This document shows positions 28,113 through 39,225 of a DNA stretch of 64,000 bases, in pieces. Location of the stretch: positions 7,483,501 through 7,547,500 of the forward strand of contig JAPFFF010000004.1 in the NCBI GenBank assembly GCA_039105265.1. Reading direction: 5' to 3'. Source of the DNA: Tritrichomonas musculus. Taxonomy: Eukaryota > Parabasalia > Tritrichomonadida > Tritrichomonadidae. Position numbers and translations under genes: made by a program. Every line of letters starts with the position of its first letter. Position 1 is the stretch's first letter. The notes beneath the pieces were generated by a model. It saw only the letters and a program-made list of their open reading frames with translations. It was not told where the DNA came from and ran no database searches.

Positions 28113-30299
28113 ATGCTGTTTTCCATTCTATTGATAATAGAGTCTTTTGCAAATAGTGACCATCCATTTCTTACTTTAGATCCTCTTGTTAGCTGGTCGC
28201 AATTGACAGCTTCTCATGCCGAAAAAGATATCGATTATGCGATTGAACTTGCCCAAAAAAGACTAGATAAAATAATCAACTTGAAAGATGACGAAATCAA
28301 TTACCAAAATGTTTTTGTTCTTTATGACAATTTTGCTACTGAGTTAGAAATAGGATTTACACGACTTTCACATTTAGTAGCCGTTCACGAAACAGAAGAA
28401 TTACGAGCAGCCTATGCAAACTGTGTACCAAAAGAAACCGAATTTGCAACGAGTATCCTTCTCAACGCCGATCTTTGGAAAATTATCAAGAAAGCCTCAG
28501 AAAAAGTTCAACAAGAAAATTTGACAGCCGATCAAAGACGTTTTATTGAATTAACCGTTGAAGAATTCAGAGACAATGGCGCTGATTTACCAGAAGACAA
28601 AAAACGACGAATTTCAGCGATAAATATCGAATTAAGCAAGCTCACAAAAACGTTTCAAGACAACGTTAAAGATTCGACCAATAAAGGTGAATTGTACATC
28701 ACAAACGAAAGCGACTTGAAAGGTCTTCCGGCATCAGTAATTGAAGCAGCCAAAGAAGATGCGACAAAAAATGGAAATCCTGACAAATGGCGGTTTAATT
28801 TACAACAACCGTCGAGGCTTCCAATTTTGATGTATCTGGACAACGATGAAATTCGACACAAAATGTTTGACTTGGGAATTACGATAGGAAGGGGCGGCGA
28901 ATTTGACAATCTTGAGAACATCAAAAAAATAACCGCTTTACGTAATGAAAAAGCTGGCATTTTGGGTTACAAAACTTTTGCTGACTTTGTAACCGCCAGA
29001 AGAATGGTTCAAAACGGTTCTAATGCTCTCAAATTTGTTGAGGATCTACATGACCAAATATACAAACAATTTCTTGAAGAAGTTGAAACATTGAAAAATT
29101 ACATTCATTCTAAAGACCCTTCAATTGACCTTAAACCGTGGAATTTCGCCTATTGGAGTGAGAAGCAGAGGAAAGAATTGTATGAATTCGATGAAGAAGA
29201 AATAAAACCGTACTTTAGCTCACAAAAAGTGATGGAAGGACTATTCAAAATTGTTCAAAAAATTTATAACATTGAAGTTAGACAACGTGACACTTTTGTT
29301 CGTTTAGAAAACGATACGAGTGAACATTTGAATCAAGTTGAAGTCTGGCAGAAAGATGTCATGTATTTTGAAGTTTTTGACATTGAAACGAACAAGCAAA
29401 TTGGCGGCTTTTATGCTGATTTGTATCCACGTGAAGACAAGCGTGGAGGTGGCTGGATGGAGCAAATCAGTCACGGTGATATTAATAAAAACATTCCTAA
29501 TATTGTTGTTTTAAATACTAACATTAACAAGCCGGTTGGCGACAAACCAGCACTTATTTCGCATGACGATGTTTCGACCATTTTCCATGAATTTGGACAT
29601 TGTTTGCATGGGATGTTTTACAATGGTCCAATTAAGTCGCTTTCTGGTATGTCTGTTCCTTGGGATTTTGTTGAATTGCCTTCTCAATTTCATGAAAATT
29701 TTGTGTGGGAAAGAGAAGCTTTAGATTTGTTTGCATCACATCACATCACAAATGAAAAAATTCCACAAGCTTTGTTCGATAAAATGGTCAGTGCCAGAAA
29801 TTACCAGAGCGCTTACTCGTTCATGAGGCAGCTCTATTTCGGGAGAATCGATCTGGCCCTTCATCAAGAATACGAAAAATTCAAAGAAATGGATATTAAT
29901 GATGTTGACCAAATAGCTTCTGAATTATATCGTATTAATTATGATGAAATCCACTTCACTTCATACTATTCATTTACACATATTTTCGGTTCACCTGTTG
30001 GCTACGCTGCTGGTTACTATTCGTATAAATGGGCCGAGGTTTTGGATGCTGACTGCTTCTCGTTGTTTCAAAAGGAGGGAATAATGAACCCTAAAACTGG
30101 ATTGAAATTTAGAAGAGAAATTCTTGAAAAGGGAAACACAATTCCTGTCCAACAACAGTTCAAAAACTTTATGGGAAGGGATCCTTCACAAGAGGCACTG
30201 TTAAAAAGAAGTGGAATTGATTATAAAAATAATACACTGAATAAGAACAATGAAATGTTTTCAATCATAAAAAAGTTTTTTGTTTCTTGCCATTTTTAA
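28113..30299 (+). CDS. M3-family metallopeptidase (oligopeptidase / dipeptidyl carboxypeptidase type) with signal peptide
   Basis: 728 residues from the ATG at 28113; the frame extends five codons up to a TTG, not used. The N-terminus MLFSILLIIESFANS is a signal peptide. The M3 zinc site is complete: H492-E493-F-G-H496 and the third ligand E521 in FVELPSQFHENF. Other family blocks are GGFYADLYPREDKRGGGWME, AYSFMRQLYFGRID, and FGSPVGYAAGYYSYKWAEVLDADCF near the C-terminus. It cleaves short peptides. M3 proteins in bacteria of the Dcp type have the same motifs, so a bacterial origin is possible. Secretion or a vesicular location is inferred from the leader. The C-terminal ~25 residues (NNTLNKNNEMFSIIKKF) are an extension beyond the usual end. 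Confidence 0.93.
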   Translation: MLFSILLIIESFANSDHPFLTLDPLVSWSQLTASHAEKDIDYAIELAQKRLDKIINLKDDEINYQNVFVLYDNFATELEIGFTRLSHLVAVHETEELRAAYANCVPKETEFATSILLNADLWKIIKKASEKVQQENLTADQRRFIELTVEEFRDNGADLPEDKKRRISAINIELSKLTKTFQDNVKDSTNKGELYITNESDLKGLPASVIEAAKEDATKNGNPDKWRFNLQQPSRLPILMYLDNDEIRHKMFDLGITIGRGGEFDNLENIKKITALRNEKAGILGYKTFADFVTARRMVQNGSNALKFVEDLHDQIYKQFLEEVETLKNYIHSKDPSIDLKPWNFAYWSEKQRKELYEFDEEEIKPYFSSQKVMEGLFKIVQKIYNIEVRQRDTFVRLENDTSEHLNQVEVWQKDVMYFEVFDIETNKQIGGFYADLYPREDKRGGGWMEQISHGDINKNIPNIVVLNTNINKPVGDKPALISHDDVSTIFHEFGHCLHGMFYNGPIKSLSGMSVPWDFVELPSQFHENFVWEREALDLFASHHITNEKIPQALFDKMVSARNYQSAYSFMRQLYFGRIDLALHQEYEKFKEMDINDVDQIASELYRINYDEIHFTSYYSFTHIFGSPVGYAAGYYSYKWAEVLDADCFSLFQKEGIMNPKTGLKFRREILEKGNTIPVQQQFKNFMGRDPSQEALLKRSGIDYKNNTLNKNNEMFSIIKKFFVSCHF

Positions 30300-30520
30300 A
30301 GAGATGATCGTTTTTACACCTCTTTTTATCCTAATTTTATAATTAATAAAAAATGAATATTAAAAAGGCTATTTGGGACAATCAACCATTTTCTTTCTCA
30401 ACTACCTCAATCTTAGATTATCAATTTAAAAAAATTTAATAAAGCTTTATCTCTTTTTGAAAATCATGAAAAGAGTTTTATAAAATGTATTTTATTTATT
30501 TGTTTATTTAGTTTATCTAT

Positions 30521-31924
30521 TTATGATTTAGGTGATGAAATTGATCCAAAGAATTCAATTCGTGTCAAATGGATAAAATAATTGTATTGCGAGCCACTCC
30601 ATTCTTCTTCTTGAATGTATCGAATGTAACGATATGATTTGTCACTTTTAGTGTTCTCAAATCGATTTTGTTTATAATTACCTTTCAATTCTGAATTGTT
30701 AACTCGGTGATCAATGTCTTCCCAGATTTGATGATCGTTCGAGCCAACAATTCGCCACGATTTTGGATATAAACCGCCTGTTCGAATCGTGTATGATGTC
30801 AAATTGATTGTTTTGTTCAAAAAGTCAAATTCAATCCATCCATCACTCGAACTCGGAGTACCGCTGTAATAATTATAATAGAACTCATTGCTCATGTTGT
30901 TTGAATTATATTTGATCAGGTTGGTGATTGGATATGCAGGATTGTGAACTCCTCCACCTGAAAGTTTCAGAATGTTGTTCGATTCAAGATCGGCGCCGTT
31001 TTGTTTCTGTAGGTAGTCAATGATGCCTGACAGTTCGTTCCCATTGTATTCGCATTCTTTTTCAAGTTTCGTTTTCGATTTAGTTTTCGTTTTCTGTTTG
31101 TTTTCATTCGATTCAATGATTTTCAAAATGTGAGATCTGAGCGTGCAGATGACACGTGAGATCTCGTTGTCGATGATTTCATCATCAAGGTTATCGTAAA
31201 TGTATTCAATCATGTCTTCGTCGTATTCTTCAATGTCAAGTGAGAGAAGGAAGTGCATCAGTATTCTCTTTTCTTCTTGTTCTTTGAGTGCATCAAAGAT
31301 TTGTCTCTTCTCGCTTTCTTTCTTGTCGCCATCTTTATCGCAAACAGAGATGTATTCGTCGATGATCTCGTTGATGATACCTTCTTCAATATTTTTCATC
31401 GATAAACTTCTGATGAATTCAATGATGTGAAAAGATAAGTACTCAATCGAGTCGAAATGGAATTCGGTACGTAATAATGAAATCGCTTCTTCTTCATTCT
31501 TCATGTCATATTTGATTCCTGTCTCTTTATCTTCTGAACCGTTAAGAATAGTCGTGATTATTGAAAAGATGTCGCGTTGTGTTTCGTTAATTTCAACTTT
31601 GTCAATAATCGATTTAATTAATGTTGAAAGTACATCTTCTATGTCTTCTTTCGTTTGATTTGATGTTTGCATTTTGATTTGTTTTGGAAGATTGATCGAA
31701 TATTCGTTAATCGTGGGATCAATTTGATAAATATCATTGATTCTTTTTGAAATTACTCGTGATTTGTTTTTCGTGGTAGTAAAAATAATTTTATTTTCTT
31801 CTGAACTTTCGTTGTGTTCGTTATTATTATTATTATCGATTAAGTTGATAATAATACGAAATTTATCACTATCATCATGTTCTAATAGTCTTCTTAAGTA
31901 TGATAAAGGTGTTTCATACTGCAT
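30521..31924 (-). CDS. Helical domain plus F5/8 type C (discoidin) domain protein
   Basis: 467 residues. The N-terminal ~290 residues are mostly helical, acidic and low in complexity, like the BACK-type helical region of trichomonad F5/8 C proteins. A linker GIIDYLQKQNGADLESNN precedes the C-terminal F5/8 type C domain (about 305-460): PITNLIKYNSNN, WIEFDFLNKTINLTSYTIRT, KSWRIVGSNDHQIWEDID, YRYIRYIQ, LTRIEFFG. No signal peptide, so it is intracellular. In other eukaryotes this domain order (BTB-BACK-F5/8) occurs in BTBD9-like adaptor proteins; the BTB part is not evident here. A broken relative lies at 57723-58524. A TCTCAATAAAT initiator-like motif is upstream of the ATG. Confidence 0.8.
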   Translation of the reverse strand: MQYETPLSYLRRLLEHDDSDKFRIIINLIDNNNNNEHNESSEENKIIFTTTKNKSRVISKRINDIYQIDPTINEYSINLPKQIKMQTSNQTKEDIEDVLSTLIKSIIDKVEINETQRDIFSIITTILNGSEDKETGIKYDMKNEEEAISLLRTEFHFDSIEYLSFHIIEFIRSLSMKNIEEGIINEIIDEYISVCDKDGDKKESEKRQIFDALKEQEEKRILMHFLLSLDIEEYDEDMIEYIYDNLDDEIIDNEISRVICTLRSHILKIIESNENKQKTKTKSKTKLEKECEYNGNELSGIIDYLQKQNGADLESNNILKLSGGGVHNPAYPITNLIKYNSNNMSNEFYYNYYSGTPSSSDGWIEFDFLNKTINLTSYTIRTGGLYPKSWRIVGSNDHQIWEDIDHRVNNSELKGNYKQNRFENTKSDKSYRYIRYIQEEEWSGSQYNYFIHLTRIEFFGSISSPKS

Positions 31925-32251
31925 TGTTTCTATTATATATCGAAAGATTTATTGAGAATATAAATGGTCAAATTATCGTTTTTCAAAATTATTAACGTTT
32001 TTATTTATTTTTCCTCTCAATTTTGAGGGTTATTTTTAGAAAAACATTTCGTAAAAAAACAGTAAGACCGGAAACAGGTATTAAATAATAAATATTGGAA
32101 GCTCATATGTTGAATATGTTCATCTGCACCAAACCCGAAAAAGATGTATTATTATTATTAAAAATAATATGTTTTAATTATTTAGTAATAACAATAAAGT
32201 ATTTTTCAATATAATTATAATTATTTTTTAGTAAGTTTAAAATTGAATGAA

Positions 32252-34557
32252 TTATTTGTAGTTTTTAGCTCTGAGGCAACCATTATCAGCTGCACATGTA
32301 ATGTATCTTAATCCATCTTCTTTGTTCATTTCGATGCCATCGCCTTCATAGAGCATGTCTCCATATATGAACATAGATTCTGCTTCACCCAAATCCGCAT
32401 CTTTCTTAAAGAAACGAGCAGCTTCTTCCTTGTTCATCTCGATTCCAATTCCCTTGTACAGCTTGTTTGCATATTTTTGCATTGAAAGGACATCTCCAGA
32501 ATTTGCAGCACTTTTATAATAATCAGCAGCTTGGCTCTTGTCCATTTGAATTCATTCGCCTTCGTCGAGCATGTCTGCGTAATTGATCATTGAAGTAACG
32601 TTTCCTTTATCTGCTGCCTGTTTGAAATATTCAGCAGCAGCACCTCTGTTCATTCCAATACCGATTCCCTTGTATAGCATTTGACCATATTTGGCCATTG
32701 AAGGAATATTTCCTTTGTCGGCTGCCTTTTTGAAAAGATTGGCTGCTTCTTCTTTGTTCATTTCAATTCCATCGCCTTCAAATTTGATCAGACCGTAATA
32801 ATAAATTGAATCAATGTCTCCTTCTTCAGCTGCACGCTTGATATATTTGGCTGCTTCTTCTTTGTTCATTTCAATTCCATCACCGTTTAAAAGCATGATT
32901 CCATATCTGAACATTGACTTGAATTCTCCTTCGTCAGCTGCTTTCTTAAAAAGATTGGCTGCTTCTCCTTTATTAATATCAATTCCATCGCCTTTAGAAA
33001 GCATGCTTCCGTATTTAAATATTGCTGTGGTTTTGCCTTTATCTGCTGCACGTTTGTAATATTTGGCAGCTTCTTTTCTGTTCTTTTCAATACCATCGCC
33101 AATAAAAAGCATGTCACTATACTCAAGCATTGAATCGATGTCTCCTTCATCTGCAGCAATTTTGAGATATTTGGCAGCTTCTTCTTTGTTCTTTTCAGCG
33201 TCCTTTCCTTCATAAAGAAGCTTTGAATAGAAGCGTATTGCTTCTGTATATTTTTTATCAGATGCAAGTTTAAAATATTTCATTGCTTCTTCCTTGTTTT
33301 CGTCAACTCCATCTCCTTCATAGAGCATTTTTGCATATTTAAATTTTTTAAAATTGCTCGCTTCATTTAAATCTTTATCTGCAGCAATTTTAAAAAATTT
33401 TAGGGCTTCTTTCTTGTCCATTTGAATTTCTTCACCATTATAGAGCATCAACCCGAAATAGTAATTGCATGAATCATGCCCTTTTTCAGCACCAATTATA
33501 AAATATTTTAATGCTTCTTTCAAGTTTTTTTCAACTTCATCTCCATCATATAGCATTTTAGCATACCAATATATCGCACGAGCAAAACCTTTTTTGGCAG
33601 ATTTTTCGAAATATTTAAAAGCTTCTTTCTTGTTCTTTTCGATTCCTATTCCGAAATAAAGATGAAGTCCATAATTGCATGTAGCTATATTACAGCCATT
33701 ATCTGATGAAAGTTTGTACAGTCTAGTTGATTCTTTCATGTTTTGATCAACACCATCTCCATTTCCAAGCAATACTGCATAATTATTCATTGCACGAGCC
33801 TCGTTTTTTTCAATGCCAAGTTTGTAATACCGAGCTGCTTCTTTTTAATTTTGTTCAACACCTTCTCCATTTCAAGCATAAGTCCACAAATATACATTGA
33901 ACTAGAATTTCCTTGATCAGCTGCAAGTTTGTGGTTTTTAAAAGCTTCTTCTTTATTAACTTCAGTTCCTTCTCCATAATTAAGCATTTCTGCATATTTA
34001 TGCCTTGACTGAATATGTCCGTGATCAGCGGCACCCTTAAACAATTTAAGTGCATCCTCATATTTATATAATACATAATTAGTGAGTGCAGAATTGTAAA
34101 TTGCATCAACAAACTCTTCTTCTTTTTCCTTATTTTTTTCTTCAATTGATGATATTGCAACTATTCTTATTCGAGTGGTTTCATCACACCATCCTTCATC
34201 GATTTCAGTAACAGTTGATGGAATAACAATTTCTTTAATTGATGTTTTAGTAAATGAATATTTTTCAATAACTCGAAGTTCTGAAGTTAGAGTGAATTCA
34301 ACTGTTTTGAGTTGTTCACAATGATAAAAAGCGCCTTCACAAATTCGTTCAATTTGAGAAGGAATCAAAATGCTTTCAATTAATGATTCGGAAATAGCAA
34401 ATGATGCTATTTTCTTGATAAATGATGGAATTGCGCAGTGTTTAATATCTCGACGGACAAAAATAAGAGTATCGTATTCATCACTAGATTTGTCACTTTT
34501 TCCAATAACGAATTTGTTATCAATGTTCATGAAATACTTATTGTTCGGCAATATCAT
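32252..34557 (-). pseudogene. LRR_5-Sel1 repeat protein gene with several disabling changes
   Basis: The minus-strand gene starts at ATG 34557. The first 256 residues hold an N-terminal BspA-type LRR_5 segment (IPSFIKKIASFAISESLIESI, IPSTVTEIDEGW) and the first two Sel1-like repeats (KYEDALKLFKGAADHGHIQSRHKYAEML). A frameshift near 33860, followed almost at once by a stop in the new frame (Asn-stop-Lys-Glu-Ala-Ala), separates it from a 412-residue stretch (33790-32552) with about 11 Sel1 repeats of 36 residues (EAAKYYKRAADKG, YGSMLSKGDGI). A TGA at 32549-32551, where the repeat has a Gly codon, splits off the last two repeats (32545-32252). Sel1 proteins are scaffolds, for example in ER-associated degradation. 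Otherwise well preserved, so loss is recent or the assembly has errors. Confidence 0.85.
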
Positions 34558-34719
34558 AATTTTGGTTAATTTTTGAGTTCCTTTGCATATCAGATTAAAG
34601 TTTGTTTAATTAAGCCCAAAATTAGAACTAAATTATTGATCATTGTTTTTATCAAAAACTCAAGAAAGAAACTATTTTTTAAGTCAATTTTCACTTTTTC
34701 TGATATAATTTAAACTTCA
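34558..34719. other. Upstream region of Sel1 pseudogene
   Basis: Short AT-rich stretch with no gene seen. It ends at the terminal repeat of the next element. Confidence 0.4.
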
Positions 34720-35831
34720 TAAAATAATGTTCATCTCTTACACAATTTTTTTGAATGTATTTAATTTAAAATTTTCTATGTGTTTTTTAAAAAAGTAGCT
34801 ATCGGGAGATGAACATTTTTTTTTTCTCTGGAAGCATAAGTTCAGAATTTTTGAATTAAAAAAAATAAAAATAATAGAAAAAGTTTATAATTATATCGTG
34901 TTTAAACTTTAGATCAATGGTGTAAACAAGCTTTGTTCGGTATTGATTATAAGCTTGCTTGACTCGGTTCCAATGACCATTTGAATTTTGGCCATAACTT
35001 GGCACTTGTAGCTGATATCTAATAATCAAAAGATAAATTGGGTAAATGCTGTTCTGAATCTTCTGCAATTATCGATATCCTCGCTTTTAACTCCGGGTGC
35101 TATTTTATCTGTACGTCCAAGATTTGGGAAAACTGTTTTTCTCTCTACATATGTATAATAAAAACTTTTTATAGTGGATTCCTATTGACCTGGCATTCGT
35201 GATGCAGTAAATTTCCATTATTACCCGTATAATTTTACGAGATTTATAATTTTGGGTCTTCTTTATCGGACAAACGATCCAAAGTTTTAAACTTTTTTCT
35301 TTTGGCCAATGTGAGAAAATAATATTAATTTGACTAAAAAATAATCGTTTCTCACATTTTCAAAAGTTTACGTTATTCAAAAATTAATAAACTATTTGAA
35401 AAAAACAATGTAAAAAAAATAATGAAAAAGAATTTAAGGATTTAAATAATATTTTATTAAACCACTATTTTTATTTAATTTGGTAATGGCTGAGGATAAC
35501 CGTTTATTTTTTTCAATTTTTTATACTTATAAAATTATAACATCTTACAATTTGATATGAAATGAATATTATTTCATTAATATATATTTAATTTTTGTGA
35601 AATTCAATAAATATATGAAGATAAACATGTTTCAAATAACAAAGCAATATATGATATAATATTCTCAAATATTTGAAAAAATTTATTCAAAATAATAAGA
35701 TTCAATGAAATTAAAAATCCATAAAATTTCCTCTGAAAAAAAATTGATAATATTTTTTCAATTTTTTTGAGAAAATTTATTCAATTTATTCACTTTTTCA
35801 TAGAATTGTGTAAGAGATGAACATTATTTTA
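34720..35831. mobile_element. TIR element of about 1.1 kb (non-autonomous or decayed)
   Basis: TAAAATAATGTTCATCTCTT followed by ACACAATT at 34720-34747 is repeated in inverse at about 35804-35831. A further partial inverse copy (AGATGAACATT) lies at 34807. The ends read TA/AAATAATG, so a TA duplication is possible. The interior has a short minus-strand ORF (34856-35068, containing QVPSYGQNSNGHWNRVKQAY) of unknown kind, and a hairpin AATGTGAGAAA/TTTCTCACATT near 35310-35360. No transposase is recognised. Confidence 0.6.
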
Positions 35832-35991
35832 TTGAGTTTATATACCTCTTGATTCAAAAATAAACAGTAGAAAACTTGTTTTCAAATAATAATACTTCCT
35901 TTTATTTGTTTGAAAATTTCAAACCTGAGCAAACTTTTTGAGATAATTCTCTGAATTTTTGAGAATAAAAAAAGGAACAAGAAAGGACAAA

Positions 35992-35999
35992 TCATTTTA
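35992..35999 (+). promoter_or_regulatory. Initiator-like element (TCATTTTA)
   Basis: TCATTTTA ends 5 nt before the ATG at 36005. It fits the trichomonad Inr, with an unusually short leader. Confidence 0.45.
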
Positions 36000-36004
36000 T
36001 TTAT

Positions 36005-38653
36005 ATGATCATTGTTCTCACACTTTTAGCAATTTATAAAATTGCCAAACCTTTTGAAATAAGAGCAGATGATGATTCATCCGACATTTTATGTTTCCTT
36101 CGCAGCCTTGATAAAATTGTAAATGATGGTATGACTGGTAAAGAATTTCAAGAATGCGTTTCCTCATCTAGTAACTTTATTGAATGGTATGGTAATATAA
36201 TTGATACGGCATCTAATGAATCCTATATTCTTAGTGAACCTTTTTTGGAAGATGATATATCATCTTATTTTGATTTAAGAAACTCTATATTGACTCTATT
36301 TCCAAATATTTCATTTTTTGATGAAAATAGAGAATTATTTCAAACATTGCGCCCGATAATTACAGATTTGGGGCCAGATTTATGCAATGTATTAAGTCTT
36401 AATTACAACACAATTATTAATTTATATGATTATGCTTTGATTAACAAAGATGAAGATGGCATTCAATTTGGAAAATTATTTAACATTTTAGATTTATCAT
36501 CGGAATGGGTCCCTAAAGTTTCCAAAATAATTCAATTTTTTGATCCTGCCAACAAACAATTATCAACATTTATGGAAGGTATGAATGTTAAAAAGGAATA
36601 CGGAGAATTTATAACAAAAGTTAAGAGTTTAAAGAAACCAACAAATGATCAAGAAAAATTCTTTTCAGTTATTAAGATTCTAGATGCCATTTCCTCTGGA
36701 GTTGATGTTTTTAATGGAGCTTACAACAATTTTTTGAAAAAGTATACAAATGAATTTATAATTCCATTAATAAAAACATACCTAATCAAGCCCATAAATA
36801 TCTTTGATAGATCCATTTATGAACGAGCTAAGTCATTAGTTAATGCTCTTGTAAAATTCCAAGATTATCCAATTTCATGTGACAAAAATCCCGAACAAAT
36901 GACTGATCTTGATAAATCTAGATGTCAAGCATTTACATTATTTATCAATCTTATTGAAACCGTGATGCCTTCTACAATTGAAGAAGATGATGATGAATCT
37001 GGAACTGAAGCACCAATTAACATAAGCGCAATAAAAGATGCAGCATCTACATTTACAAACGAAGAAATTAATTTGACTGGTGCTTTACTTGATTTTAGTG
37101 TTCCTGAGAATTATATCAAATTTTTCTTTGGTTCAGTTGCAAATTTAACAGACCAACACAAAAATTATGTTGATCTTTTAGAAGGAACAAATTTACTATA
37201 CAAAGAAAAAGAAGAATTTCGACAATTTAAAGATTCGGATAATATTGATAATGATACTTCTTCATTCCCAATTCATAAGTACATAAACAATATAACAAAC
37301 ATCATCAAATTCATTGGAAATCTTGATGATGCCTCCAATTTTAAAGTTCTCTTTGAATATTTGGGCATTCCTCAATATTGGGAAACATTTAGTAAAATAA
37401 TGAACGAAGTTAACAGAGACAGCAGCATCTGCGATAACATATTAATTGATATGATGGAGATTGACAATAAAACGTGTCTTGATATGGTCAATTCCTTCAA
37501 AAAGATCAGTGACTTAATGACAACGACCAAAAAACTCAAAGATTTATTAAAAATTAAAAATGAGCCAGTTAAATTTGTTCTTGATTGTCTGATGCCATTT
37601 TTCCAAGAGCTTGATATAAGAGTTTCACTTCTTATTAATTCACTGTATCGAATTGCAGTTGCACCGATTGTTAATTATTTCGTCGATGGCGTCAAGTTGC
37701 CTAAGAAAGTTGATTACACAAACCTAGTCAAATCGAGTGGTGATCTTCTGACGAAGACATTCACTTTGTTTGATGATATCATACCTGTTTTGATAAAGAA
37801 GATTCCATTCATTGGCGATTTAATCACCAAAATCAACACAAAAATGATTGATTTTCTTAGCTTGCTGAGAGACAATGTTGATGTTGCAACGTTCTTAGAA
37901 TTCTTCATGGGTGGCTCGAGTGTCATTACGAAAATGTTGAAAAGTGCTGCCAATGCATATGTTGGAAATGATGGAATCACCGGAGCTGACTTTGCAAAAG
38001 CAATTCAGCCAACTTCTTTCTTGAATGTCTACGAAACATCGAAAGAAATCAACGGCATCAAAGACATGAGATTTAAGAACTTGGCAAAGGCAATCACATT
38101 TGATGGTTCTTCATCAAAAGCCAAATTATTGGCAAACGATCAACTTACTTTCAATGATTTCATTCCATTCAAATCATTGGTTGAAAATTCTGAAGATCTT
38201 TCAAAAAGTTTCAACAACAATAACCTCAATTTAAACATCGTGGCAAAAAGTTTAGGAACTGGTGAAACTGATGTAAAGCAATCTTTGACTTCTTTGGTTC
38301 AAAGTGCTCTCATGCCTCCTGCAGATGCTATCATTGCATCATCTGCCAGTTCTGGCTACGATATGGATACAATTTTGGCCTATTTGAACGGAATTGGTGA
38401 ATTCTCTCAAAAAGTGGCGAGAGGCGAATTGGTTAAGAGCAAAACTAACGAATATGTGCAAGCAAAGAAAAAGAAATTGCCAATTGGAGCTATCATCGGA
38501 ATTGCTGTGGGATGTGTAGTCGTTGTTGGCGTTGCTGTCTTTTTGGGCGTTTATTTCGGAGTGATTCGAAAGAGGAAACAAAATGATGATAAAAATGAGG
38601 ACACTTCACCAGCAGCAGCAAAAGACGATGATGCAAATGGGGATAGTATTTAA
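36005..38653 (+). CDS. Large single-pass membrane protein of unknown family
   Basis: 882 residues. The N-terminus MIIVLTLLAIYKIAKPFEIRA resembles a signal peptide. About 800 residues of mainly helical ectodomain follow, with few cysteines, an acidic spot EEDDDESGTEA (about 326-336) and no domain I recognise. A membrane helix at about 826-851 (GAIIGIAVGCVVVVGVAVFLGVYF cut by GxxxG spacing) is followed by a basic RKRKQ and a short acidic tail. The predicted topology is type I with the bulk outside. Gly/Val/Ile-rich helices of this kind end many trichomonad surface proteins. It stands alone between a TIR element and the kinase cluster. Function unknown. Confidence 0.75.
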   Translation: MIIVLTLLAIYKIAKPFEIRADDDSSDILCFLRSLDKIVNDGMTGKEFQECVSSSSNFIEWYGNIIDTASNESYILSEPFLEDDISSYFDLRNSILTLFPNISFFDENRELFQTLRPIITDLGPDLCNVLSLNYNTIINLYDYALINKDEDGIQFGKLFNILDLSSEWVPKVSKIIQFFDPANKQLSTFMEGMNVKKEYGEFITKVKSLKKPTNDQEKFFSVIKILDAISSGVDVFNGAYNNFLKKYTNEFIIPLIKTYLIKPINIFDRSIYERAKSLVNALVKFQDYPISCDKNPEQMTDLDKSRCQAFTLFINLIETVMPSTIEEDDDESGTEAPINISAIKDAASTFTNEEINLTGALLDFSVPENYIKFFFGSVANLTDQHKNYVDLLEGTNLLYKEKEEFRQFKDSDNIDNDTSSFPIHKYINNITNIIKFIGNLDDASNFKVLFEYLGIPQYWETFSKIMNEVNRDSSICDNILIDMMEIDNKTCLDMVNSFKKISDLMTTTKKLKDLLKIKNEPVKFVLDCLMPFFQELDIRVSLLINSLYRIAVAPIVNYFVDGVKLPKKVDYTNLVKSSGDLLTKTFTLFDDIIPVLIKKIPFIGDLITKINTKMIDFLSLLRDNVDVATFLEFFMGGSSVITKMLKSAANAYVGNDGITGADFAKAIQPTSFLNVYETSKEINGIKDMRFKNLAKAITFDGSSSKAKLLANDQLTFNDFIPFKSLVENSEDLSKSFNNNNLNLNIVAKSLGTGETDVKQSLTSLVQSALMPPADAIIASSASSGYDMDTILAYLNGIGEFSQKVARGELVKSKTNEYVQAKKKKLPIGAIIGIAVGCVVVVGVAVFLGVYFGVIRKRKQNDDKNEDTSPAAAKDDDANGDSI

Positions 38654-39225
38654 ATTAATGATTAACTAAATAAAGTTTAATTTAACTTTTTTTTTTTTTT
38701 AGAAGGTGATATTGAATCGTTACTTCTGGAAAGGTATGCAAAAATGAGAAATTTAAGAGAGTGTCGAAAATTTAAATGTGTGACAGTGATTGGAGGGATG
38801 TTTGTCTGTAAGACAGATATCATTCCGAATACTATTGCTTTTTTCTATACAATTTTAAGCTTTTAAAATTTTGATTTATGTTTATATTTATCTTATCTTT
38901 GGATATTTTAAAATTGCTAAATGTTTAAAGCAACTCATGATATTCATATTTTGGCATATCTCATAAAAAATGGGAAATTGAGAATAAATATTATTTTTCA
39001 TTCAATATTAAATTAAAATAAAAATATAAAATCTTCTGAATTTCAATATTCAATACCTTTAATATTTTTATTAAAAAAGACATTCTACAAATATTTCTCT
39101 GTGCATTTTTCATTCTAATATGATATATTTGGTTTTCAAAGTCCTAATAAATACACTGCTTTGGTAAGTTTTATTCACATTTAAATCTTTTATTTTTAAT
39201 TCTATTTCTTATTTAACATTTTTTA
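38654..39225. other. Convergent intergenic region
   Basis: It lies between the tail of the 882-aa membrane protein gene and the tail of the CesT-kinase gene. No gene is recognised. It holds a T run at about 38687-38700 and a small hairpin-like GTCTGTAAGACAGA near 38803-38817. Confidence 0.4.
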
